From: Amyelois transitella
Lineage: Eukaryota > Arthropoda > Insecta > Lepidoptera > Pyralidae
Length of the DNA: 64,000 bases
Direction of reading: 5' to 3'
Assembly: GCF_032362555.1 (NCBI RefSeq)
Contig: NC_083515.1
Location: forward strand, 4,251,001-4,315,000
Each line of letters starts with the position of its first letter. Position 1 is the stretch's first letter. The position numbers and the translations under genes are program-made. Shown here one piece after another: positions 21,524-32,500 of the stretch. Under the pieces are notes generated by a model. It was not told the origin of the DNA, searched no databases, and saw nothing but the letters and a program-made list of their open reading frames with translations.

Positions 21524-22889
21524 CTTGAAAAAAATTTAGATGTCGTGCTTTCCGTGGAGCCACCTATTAAAAAACATTTGAATTATACTTAAATATGGCA
21601 CGCATCAGACATAGTGTTTATTAGCGTGTGAAGAAGTACCAAATTGCAATCAGTTCATGCTGTTACCGATGTTCATATGATTAAGGTGAGTTATTTGTAT
21701 TACAGTATGCGGTCACTTTGCTTAGACTGTTTTTTTTATGAGTTTGACCTTAATCTGCCTGATTTAGCAAGTGAAGTCTAAGGTGTAACTAAAATCAAAC
21801 AATGCCTTTTCAGCCTTGCTTTAAAACCCCCTAATATGTAGGTATCGTGACAGAGAATTATGGTCATAATCGAAGACTTCTTTTTCGTAATAACCCACTC
21901 ATTTTTGCGTGGAGGGGATGGATCCTAATGAATAGGGAATTATGACTTTTTGACAGACATATATATTTGCATTTTAACCCGAAACTTCTATGTCTTACCT
22001 GGAGCTGATGCCCAATGAAGGCATACTAGCACTTCTCATATACCTCGGAGGCATCATGGTTAATATGTAGTTACAATTTATTTTGGCTTCTTAATAGTGA
22101 CAACAAAATACTGATGACATTGTAACGCATGGCCAACTAGTTATTTCGTTAAAAAATATTTTCGAACTAATCATTAATTAATACTTATAATAAATCTGTA
22201 GAGAGGTCAATTCTGTACATGGAATATATTTTCAAAATAACTATCAGGGGGTGATTAGTGATCGATACTGATGCCAAAAATGCAATCAGTAAAATTTTTG
22301 TCTGTCTGTCTGTCTGTCTGTCTGTATGTTCTTTATAGAAACAAAAACTACTTGACGGATTTTAGCGGAACTTGGTACAGTTAATCTTCATACTCCTGAG
22401 CAGGTTATAGTATACTTTTCATTACGCTACAATCACTAGGAGAAGAGCAGTGAAAGGAAATGTTGGGAAAACGGGAGAAGTTACTTGATTTTTTAAGCTA
22501 CCGTCGCGTGTGCAGCCTTAATGGTTAAAGATACAGCAAAACCATGTATAACGGAAATATTCTACATAAAATTATTAAAAAAATATCCCAAGACAGCATA
22601 AGTCTATCTTTTATGGTTGACTCACAATAGCACGTGTAATTCCTAATAGCTTAGCAGTTCGGAGATTTCTGATTATATTTCTTTACTCTGATGTTTATAA
22701 TACCAATAACACTCACACTCATTCATAATTCTTAAAAGTTAATATAAGTACCTATTCAATAAAAAAAGAATCATCGAAATCGGTAAAGAAACACCAAACT
22801 TATACATGAAATAAAATACCCTAACAATCCACCGCGCGTAAATACTGAATCATGCTATAAGGATTATTTTTGCGTACCTAACGGTTGCC
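21524..22889. other. No gene seen; repeats
   Basis: AT-rich sequence upstream of the channel start. It should hold the channel's 5' UTR and promoter, which I cannot locate. It includes a GTCT-bearing repeat at about 22250-22400. Confidence 0.5.
22295..22325 (+). repeat. (GTCT)n microsatellite
   Basis: About six GTCT/CTGT units inside a dispersed repeat whose next block is acttgacggattttagcgga. Confidence 0.7.
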
Positions 22890-23520
22890 GCGCTCGACGC
22901 GGCTAGCGGAGGCAGGGTATAAAAGAGGCAGGAGGCGAGCGCAAGCTTCATGACCAAGGCAGCCAGGGGGAGACTTCATGCAGTTCTCTCTTCCAGCCTC
23001 CCCCTGAGGACGAAGCTCGGGATCTACCAAACGTACGTCAGATCCCGCCTCACGTTCGCGGCCCCGGCGTGGTACGCATTCTGCTCTGAGACCAACAGGA
23101 GAAGACTCAGAGCCCAAGAGAACCAAAGTCTCAGAGCAGTCGTCGGAGCCCCGCGCTACGTGAGGAACTATTAGATATTCGAGAGGGCGGACGCGTCATC
23201 ACACAGCCACCAGCACTCCGCTCCCTCCGGGCCGTCGGGTGAAACCCTCCCCTCGCTGCCTTGCGGCTGACGTCGTCAACCAGTGACGACGCCGCCGCTG
23301 ATGGGAACTCCCAGTGTATGAAGACGTGAAGACCCAGGCCGTCACGGCCGCCCCATCGACCTGCCTACAGTCGTAGGCAGCGATGATGCCATTGAAGAGG
23401 GCCAAAAGCCCTGACCAATCTACTCCGACTCCACTAAGGGAGTATGGGAAGACCCGACGACGGCATGACAGTATTGCACAGGCGTTTCAACTTTATTTTC
23501 ATTTCTTTTTCTTTTGTAAG
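22890..23520 (+). mobile_element. 5'-truncated jockey-like non-LTR retrotransposon
   Basis: A GC-rich island. 22950-23174 encodes the end of a reverse-transcriptase ORF (LRTKLGIYQTYVRSRLTFA, PAWYAFCSETNRRRLRAQ, VVGAPRYVRN), as seen at the C-terminal side of jockey-clade RTs. A 3' UTR-like stretch follows to about 23520. Only the last part of the RT is present, so it is a dead 5'-truncated copy. Confidence 0.8.
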
Positions 23521-23589
23521 TTGTGGGTACATATTTCTGGTTATAATAATATTAGTATTTTTTTTAGTTTAAATAGGCATTTAGATTTA

Positions 23590-23872
23590 TCTATACTAAT
23601 ATTATAAAACTGAAAAGTTTGTTTATTTTTTTTAATGTGCTAATCTCAAGAACTACTGGTTCGATTTGAAAGATTATTTTTGTATTGAATAGACCATTTA
23701 TCGAGGAAGGCTTTAGGCTATATAACGTCTAGATGCAACTATTAAACTATTAGGAGCGAAGAAATAATAGAAAATGTGAAAAAAAACGTGGAAGGAGCAT
23801 CCTTGAGGGCTTCAATGATGCCCAAAACAACTATTCCACGCGGACGAAGTCGCAGGCACAGCTAGTAAGATA
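23590..23872 (+). repeat. Dispersed 'ctatactaatattataaa' repeat
   Basis: Starts ctatactaatattataaa and ends acgcggacgaagtcgcaggc with agctagta. This is the opposite orientation to the units at 3702-4142. Confidence 0.55.
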
Positions 23873-24555
23873 ATAAAGTACTTTTAGGTACTTTATTAAT
23901 TTCATATTTCCAGTCATCGGATTTATCCCTCGTAATGATTGTTTTCATCCTATTTTGTTTAAGTGTTGTCACTTATAAATTAATGTAATTTCAATTATTT
24001 TGAATTCCTGTTGTATTTTAAAACCAGATCTTTATGACTCGGTGGCTAACAATCTGCCACTGCGCTAAACTAAGAATTCATTTTCCTTTCAAGTACAAAA
24101 GCATGCAAATATAAATGAGGAATGTACTCGTTTTTACTTCCACCGCTCTCTATATCTTTAAGCTTCTCATACTATAAATTCAGGTGCTAGGAAAAGTGTC
24201 AGTATCCAATGCGAGTCGCATAAAACAGTGCCATAACTTCAAATTCAGATGCGGAAATTACTGGAACTGCCGGCAGCCTCTTATTTTTATAGCATAACAG
24301 TTTTTATCTTGACAACGTTCATTGAATTTCGTCATACTTTCTGTAAGTTATCCTGTCTTGTTCTTTACCTCACCCTTACGTGCGTCTACTTGACTGGTTA
24401 TGCTCGCCTTTTTCAATGATACAGATACACATAACTAAGACTATAGTATAAGTTCATTATTCATCATACATTGAGCTACTCATTAATAATGCATGATGCG
24501 CATAGAGGCACATTTTCTGTCTGTGGTAGGTAAGACGCATCCATGCGGGTCTGAT

Positions 24556-24965
24556 AGCGTTGTAAAACATATTGTGTGCCAGCTGTATCTCTTTCCGTGC
24601 ATTTTGTAAAAATCACTCAACGGAAAGGCTTAATTAACTTGTGATTCTTCTTCTAGGCGATGGGCTAACAACCTGTCACTATTTTAATTTCAATACCATC
24701 ATTGTGACATACAGCTCAACATAGCTTTTCGTTCAGTGTTTTCGAGAATGTTGGCCCTATTTACCCCATAAGGGATAAAGACGCGAAGAATATAGGATAG
24801 GCTTATAAACTTGTGATTTCTCTTGTAGGCAATGGGCTAGCAACCTGTCACTATTTGAATCTCAAATATCCCATAAAGCCATACAACTGAACGTGACCTT
24901 TCAGTCTTTTCAACACTGTCGGCTCTGTCTACCCCGCAATGCGTGACTATTTGTATATATTTATG
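24556..24965 (-). mobile_element. Two tandem R1 repeat copies
   Basis: Bases 24620-24785 and 24790-24965 each hold the 'ttctaggcgatgggctaaca / ctgtcactat / gctgaac / ctaccccg' series in the same orientation, so this is a head-to-tail pair. Confidence 0.55.
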
Positions 24966-25979
24966 TAAAAAAATTATTTAAAAGTGCAAAAATAATTTGA
25001 ATAAGTAATTGTTATTAGGGTAAGTACTTCTCCAAAGAACCAGGAGTTACGTGACAAATTCCACCCTTCATGCCTCAAAGATCGTAGGACGCTCCCGTAA
25101 TATGCATATAAGCTTACACGAAAGAATAATTCATGGGCGGCGGGTGGTCATCCATTTTGAATGAATATTTGTGTCAAAAAACATCGACTGTGTAGAAGTT
25201 CAACCGTACTTATATCAAATTGTAATATATTATTTTAATAAATAAAATAAATCTAATAAATAAAAGAACTTGATTCCCATATGAAGCTTAGAATGTTGAT
25301 AAATCCTTACTGGATATCACCACATACTATATGCAAGCAAATGGACACAAAGAGGTGCTTAAAAAAAGAACTAAGAGGGAAACGATAGAAAACTTACCTG
25401 GGCCTGCCAAGCCTAAGTAATAACAGCAAATGAAAACATGAAAAGATAAGGGAGAGAAGAAACTTGTTGTTACGAACTCCTTAATCAAAGAACCAAAAAG
25501 TTCCAATTGTTATTTAAAATAAGAAAATCAAAGTCTTGGAAAAGTAGGTAGGATCTCTAGTCCAGTGCAAATATAATAATTATTTCAGCAAATTTACTAT
25601 ACGAATACGAATTTATTTTGTCTCCGCTACACAAATACAGACTGCTTTACATTACATTGTCACATTGAAATATTTCATGATTTCATCGCACATCGGGAAC
25701 CCTAAAAACATCATTTCCCTTTATCTTTTCACTACTCTGTGATTCCGGTAAATCCTCGCGCATCCCGCACTCATGTAATTAAGAGATTAAAAGATCGGCG
25801 GACGAGTTGAGCCACTCAACTGGACTTTTATGAAAGGAATTTTTAATTTCGTCCAATATTGATGAGTAACAAAGCTTTTAAAGATTTTTTCATAAAATTT
25901 AATTACAAAATTCAGCATAATATGTACAAAGTTTTACATGAAAAAATTAAAATTATAGTTCTGTTTGCTTTATGTACAT

Positions 25980-26092
25980 ATATAAACATATCACATCTCT
26001 ATCCCGTACGGGATAGACAGAGCCAAACGTCGCGAAAAAAACAAAACTACGTTCCGCTGAATTGCTCAATTATAAAATTGAGCAATTCAGAA
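25980..26092 (+). repeat. R1 repeat head with hairpin
   Basis: tatcccgtacgggatagaca is the R1 head. The 15-bp hairpin at 26057-26090 follows. Confidence 0.45.
26057..26090. repeat. Perfect 15-bp hairpin
   Basis: Arms 26057-26071 and 26076-26090 (ctgaattgctcaatt and its complement), loop ataa. Confidence 0.93.
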
Positions 26093-26659
26093 AGTGATAG
26101 AATAGTGAGTGATTGTGCAGATTTCTCAGAAAAGAGTTACTCAGAAAAGAGTCATAAGACATAATACCTAATTAGGTAATTACCTACACCAAATTACCTA
26201 CACGGAAACAATAAACTCTTAAACTGTAGCTCCTTGGACAACCATTTTTTCCATTTTTCCCCGCGATCACTCTTTGTTAATCTGCCTCTGATACAAAATG
26301 AAATCTAAACAACCATATTTTCAATTGAACTAATACGTAGATTGTTAAATGCCTCACATTCACATTCGATGCACAAACCCACAACACTCCGCTCCATAAA
26401 TTTCCACACTTCCATTACGAGTTATGCGACTGACTCGTGATCAAAGAGAACAGATATTCACTGCAAGCATTGTGTGTGTCAAAGCGCATTACTAATAAAC
26501 GCGACACAATCGCAATCAATTAAACCTTAATAACTTCTTCGTTACAAAGCGGACTACGAAATGGGTCTCTCATTCAATTTATTGTAATACAACATCTGAC
26601 AAACTAAATAAAAATATCTGATCCTTCCCGTAACCTGATGATTGAGAGGAAATTTATAT

Positions 26660-26900
26660 ACTTACTAGCTGTACCGGCAAACATTGTTTTACCATATAAA
26701 TAATTTTTAAGTCATTTCTAGTTTTAAAAAAGTTTTGGGGGGAAAACCCTCATCACTTAGGGGTATGAAAAATAGATGTTAGCCGATACTCAGATCTACT
26801 CAATATGCTCACAAAATATCATGAGAATCATTCAAGCCGTTTCGGAGGATTACGAAAACGAACATGTGACACGAAAATTTCATATATAAGATAGTTTTTA
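26660..26900 (+). repeat. Dispersed repeat fragment
   Basis: agctgtaccggcaaacattg, ttggggggaaaaccctcatc and tcaagccgtttcggaggatt are blocks of a common lepidopteran retroposon tail. Confidence 0.45.
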
Positions 26901-28984
26901 AGTCGGAGCAATAATAGTTTACGAGTACAAGTGATTCGAGTACAAATATGTAGCCAGAAAGACATACAGTAGTTTTAAAAATCAAAGTCTTCTGTTGGTC
27001 ATATATAAATCCCCCTATAGATTGTTTGGGAATATCTTTTAAGTACAGACATCGATCATTTACTATTTTATTATATGAAATATAACCTATGTCCGGATAT
27101 GGAATGTGATCATATGATTTTACTAACCCTTGAAAAGTATCAACGCCTCGTACGTATTACGCTACATAGGTACCATATATGCAATAGCATTTCATATTTT
27201 TTTGTAGAAATCGTGCACGATGTAGGAAGTTAGAAAAAAGTGACCATATACATATATCGTACGGTTATGAAAAAATATAATGAACTTTCGAAGAGTAAAA
27301 CTCTATGCTAGTATTTCCTGAACTTTTTGTAGCTTTAAGCTTTTTGTGAGTACGTCAGAAGCTCAGCGCTCTGGCTTTTAGTTTGAACTTTAAAATAACA
27401 TTCGCTTTTTATGGTAAAGTGCCTTAAAAGTAATGTATCTGTTGCTGACTCTCTTTTGAAATATATCCATAAGGTATTTACTTTGAAAGCCAGGCCTTAT
27501 AAGACCTTTGAATACTACTCCAAGGTTTATAACATATATTTTAATGTGATACGCTTTGCCTTTTTCTCTTCCCAAAACTGAATTTTACACATAACTACAT
27601 CAACTATTTAAATTATACATCAACTCCATTACCGAATCGTTTCATCAGCCCTTTTTCTATTTCAAATCTTTTACATGTTAAAAATACAACATAATACAAA
27701 TATCATCATACGGCACCAGTCCACATGACCAGAAAAGAAACATGCTAAACTTCAAATCATTAGACCCAGCGTTTTGGAGTGTGCGTTGATAAATCAGTAA
27801 ACCAGTCACTTCTATTTTCGTTTCTGTTACATAAATTAATACCGAGAAATACGCTTTAACAATCAACGCATCAAAAGGTCTATAGAAAAAAGTGACAACA
27901 ATCGTTGCGACTGAACCGGCAAAAAGTCGCAAAGTGCACCGTATGCACGCAGGCATTCCATCTGCAGCCTGCGCTAATTAGCACCCAGCTTTGACTGCTA
28001 CGTCAAAGAAAGCTGTTTCGTAAACGCTTTATTATTTACTATGAAATGCGCCGGTTATTGTTCCACCGTCGGTGGGAATGCTTATTAGTCTAACGACAAT
28101 ATTCCGGGCTTTACTTATGGAGTATGCCAATCTCGGTTTTGTTCAAAATTTAGTTTATTGTCTTTGTGATTCTAGGCGGTATTTCATATGGTCTATTTAT
28201 AATTAATTTCATGGAAAATTCGGAAAAAAAGAATACTGATAGTACGTACTTTCGGAAATCTTTCTCTCGGGCAAAAAAGTAATTCTCAAAAGAACAAAAG
28301 AATTGCAATTTACGTCATATGAAAACCTATTCTTACTTAAGCTTTTAAAGCAGTCTTAGGAGAGTGCATACCTAAATAACAAAATCACAGGACAATTAAA
28401 TTTTTATTAAATGTGCAAAAATCTTAGTGTTGTTAATTTTTCTGCATTCACCATACCAAAAATATATGTTACCTAATGTTCAATAAAGTTATTTTAAATA
28501 TAAATTTTTTATTACCCTCAAAATCTTTGATATCTATATTTCATTAATGCATTTTAATTTGTAATTCACGAGCTATCAGGTTTCCATTTAAGCTTTATTG
28601 AAATGGAAATGCATCAGTTGTGGTCGTTTTTCCACGTAAACAAAATAAACCCCATTTATCAGATATGAGCGATTCCACTCGTTTCAATTTGAAACACAAA
28701 GGAAAAACATTTTTATATAAGTAAGTACTTATTTCCCATTTTATCAGTGCCATCAACAATGATTTTCTTTTCTTTATTATTCGCGACGTGTGATCTTTTG
28801 TATAAAATTTATTAGAAAATTAAAGAAAGTGCGGTATTGTACTTTTCTGTCGATATATTTTTTCATTATCAGATAGCTTTTATTTCGATTTCTTTTTTCT
28901 TCGGCCACTTTGATATGTTCTACGCATTAACCCTCTGAAGTAATCAGTTTAATTTCTAACCTTATTGGCATATAATTTTTCACA

Positions 28985-29245
28985 TATAATAATCACATCC
29001 ATATCCCTTACGGGGTAGACAGAGCCAACACTCTTAAAAAGACTAATAGGCCACATTTAGCTGTTTGGCTTAATGATAGAATTGAGATTCAAATAGTGAC
29101 AGGTTGCTAGTCTGTCGCCTAAAAGAAAAATCCCAAGTTTATAAGCCTACCCCTTAGTTGCCTTTTACGACATCCATGGGAAAGAGATGGAGTGGTCCTA
29201 TTCTTTCTTTTCTAATGGTGCCGGAAACCACACGGCACATTTTTC
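28985..29245 (+). mobile_element. R1 repeat copy beside the BEL/Pao element
   Basis: Near full length: atatcccttacggggtagac to ggtgccggaaaccacacggc. It ends 20-25 bp before the BEL target site. Confidence 0.7.
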
Positions 29246-29266
29246 AGAGGTTCCATATAAAGTTTG

Positions 29267-29543
29267 TGTTGGCGCATGGGTCTTGAAATGAATGATTCCT
29301 TTGGTTCAAATGCCTGTGTAATTCCGTTTATTTCTTTTGATGACAATATTTTTGCGAAATGAGGTTATGGCGAGCACAAGATCTAGCGTGATTTTTTTTG
29401 TGAATTAAGGAAACGGATATAAATGCAATAGACAACCGCCGCGTTGTCGTTCAGAAACTAATTTTACAAAGTTAAACATTGTCTATGAAATGGTGTAAAA
29501 ATATTAAATTAATATTCTTTATTTATGTATATATGCTCCAACA
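29267..29543 (-). repeat. BEL/Pao 3' LTR
   Basis: 277 bp with terminal TGTTGG...CCAACA. It matches 35175-35451 base for base by eye. Confidence 0.97.
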
Positions 29544-29585
29544 TGCCCCCGGCCTTGGAAGCTCGTGCTTTCAATGTGTTCTCTG

Positions 29586-32500
29586 CTACTCGAGCAAAGG
29601 ACATATCTTGCTGTACGATCGTTTGACAATGCCCGTCGAAGTCCGTATGTCTGCCACTCTTGCAACGCCATCCTTTCCTGGGAAGATGTCGATGATTCGT
29701 CCAAGATGCCACTTCAAAGGCGGCAAATTATCATCCTTGATAACGACGAGCATTCCGGGCTTCAACGGAGTATCATCCTTTGTTCTCTTGGTCCTTGCTT
29801 GTAGTTCAGAAACATATTCTTTAGCCCATCTGGACCAGAAATGCTGGCGAATCTGTTCCACACGTTGATAGCGAGTAAGACGATTCGTCGAAATTTCAGT
29901 CACGTCTTCACAAGCAGGCGCAGTAAGTGGACGGCCAAGCAAAAAGTGAGCTGGGCTCAAAGGAGTGAAGTCTTGCGGATCTGTGGACATAGGACTAAGG
30001 GGACGGGAATTCAAAACGGCTTCAATCTGAACCAAAACCGTGCTAAACTCCTCAAAGGTTAAGTGTGCATTTCCTACGACACGTCGTAAATGATACTTAC
30101 AGGATTTCACTCCAGCCTCCCACAAACCACCAAAATTAGGAGAATATGGAGGAAGAAAAGTAAACTTGATATTTTGACTTATTGCGTAATCTATTATCTC
30201 CGATGAGCAATTATTTATAAACTTTTTAAATTCATTCATAAGCCCAACAAAATTTCTACCGTTGTCGGAGAATATTTCTAAAGGTTTGCCACGTCTGGAT
30301 ATAAATCTTTTTAATGCAAGTAAATACCCTTCAGTGGACAAGTCACTGACTAGCTCCAAGTGAATGGCACGAGTCACGAAACAAATAAAAATACAAATAT
30401 AACATTTTGTAGTCCTCGAACCTTTACCCCTACGATTTAGCATGAGCATTGGCCCGGCGTAATCGACACCACAACGCATAAAAGGAAAAGTAGCGTCCAA
30501 ACGTTCCATTGGTAAATTCCCCATTAAAGGAGTTGGAGTTTTTCCCCTTAACCGCTTGCAAACAATACAATTATGTACCACTTTCCTAGCAAGATTCCTA
30601 CCACTAATAGGCCACCAGGTCTCTCGCAAATTGTATAAAAGCGCTTGTGGAGCTGCATGTAACAAACGGGTGTGCTCATACCGAAATAGCAAAGTAGCAA
30701 AAGGATGGCTACCAGATATGAGTATTGGATGTTTTTTATCCAACGAGAAAATTTGTGAATTGGAAATACGACCACCTACACGTATTAATTTATTGTGATC
30801 AATAAATAAACTTAGCTTTGCTAAATTGTGTTTATGTCCTAAACAATTATTTTTAGTAAGCGACATGTATTCAACTGGAAAAGATTCCAATTGAGACAGC
30901 CTAGCTAAAGTTATATCAGACTCTCTCAATTCATCGACACATAGGACGCCTGATCGCGGGTTATTAGTATTGCGTGAATTATAAATAAACCGATTTACGT
31001 ATGCGACAGCGCGTCTCATGCGATTAAATTGAGAAAATCTATAGAAGGGAAACAAGGAAGACTCGGAAACTTTATCAGGCACAGCAGAAAGCGTCACGCC
31101 CGATTTTAACTCTGGTAACTCATCAGGCAAACCATTTATAAATGAAGGCACCAGATCGCATCTAAAATCGGGCTGGCGAAGATAGGCCGGGCCTTCCCAC
31201 CATAACGTAGAAGTTGAGAGATCTTCTAGCGACATACCGCGGGACACTAAATCAGCTGGATTATTTTTTCCACTTACATGACGCCAAGGAAGTTCCCTCG
31301 TCAACTCATGTATTTCTGATGTCCTATTTTGTACAAAAGTTTTTTGTAAGTTAGGTGGCATGTGTAACCAGCCTAGTACAATTGTTGAGTCAGTCCAAAA
31401 CATAATATTTTTAAATTGTAAATGAAGTGCCTTATTCACTTTGTCGTATAGCCTTGCACCTAATAAAGCTCCGCATAATTCTAGCCGCGGAATACTAACG
31501 GGCTTCAAAGGAGCAACCTTGCTTTTTGAGCACAACAGTCTCACCAATGAATTATTGTCACTGCTGACTGAGCGTACGTAAATACAAGCGCCGTACGCTA
31601 CTTGCGATGCATCGGTAAAAATGTGTAACTCCGAATGTGTAGCAGTAGTGTTAATAACATGACGAGGCACACGAATGGTGTTAAGTTCCGATAGGGCGTT
31701 CGCAAACTTAGTCCATGTAAGTAGAACATCGCTTGGCACCACATCGTCCCAACCTAATTGCAATAACCAAAGTCGCTGTAATAATATTTTCACTATTATT
31801 ATAATTGGACTAACTAAACCAAGGGGGTCAAAAATTTGAGATATGTGTGATAAAATACTACGTTTTGTTATCTTGTTAGTGTCACTCTTAAATTGCGTAT
31901 TAAAATAAAATTCATCACTAGTGTTGTACCATCCTAAACCCAAAGTCTTGCACTGAACAGTATCACCTAATGTTAACTCCTTACCTGCGCTGAACGGACC
32001 TGATGACTGATCACATTGAAAGTTAAATGTCCATTTTCTCAATGGAAAACAACCGGACTGTAAACACTTTGAAGTCTTGTTACAAAATGATAATAATTCA
32101 TGTTTATCATCCCAACCTGTGATCATATCATCAACGTAAAAGTCCTCAGAGATGATTCTCTTTACATCAGGGTCAGTACACTCAAGTGCCAGCTGTTTGA
32201 GGCATCTAACAGCAAGATAGGGTGACGCTGCCATGCCGTAGGTCACGGTGTTGAGCTGGTACATACTTAAAGGCTCAGAAGGATTATCCCGCCAGACAAT
32301 CAGTTGCATGTCGCGTTGTGACTCATGTAATAGGCACTGCCTGTACATTTTTTGTATGTCTGCACACGCAGTAAACCTATATCGTCTAAACCGCAATAAA
32401 ATATCAAATAGTTCACTTTGTAGTGGCGGCCCGACAAGCTGAATGTCATTTAAGGATACTCCATTACTAGTAGCAGCACTTCCGTCAAAGACTACTCTCA

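Larger units (their letters stand above)
23873..28984. other. Gene-free intergenic sequence
   Basis: Only short chance ORFs without motifs. Apart from R1 copies (24556-24965, 25980) and the repeat at 26660-26900, I see nothing I can name. Confidence 0.5.

Noticed and set aside
27678-27956. Hydrophobic 92-aa minus ORF as a membrane protein exon
   Set aside because: No family motif, no clear splice sites and no partner exons nearby.
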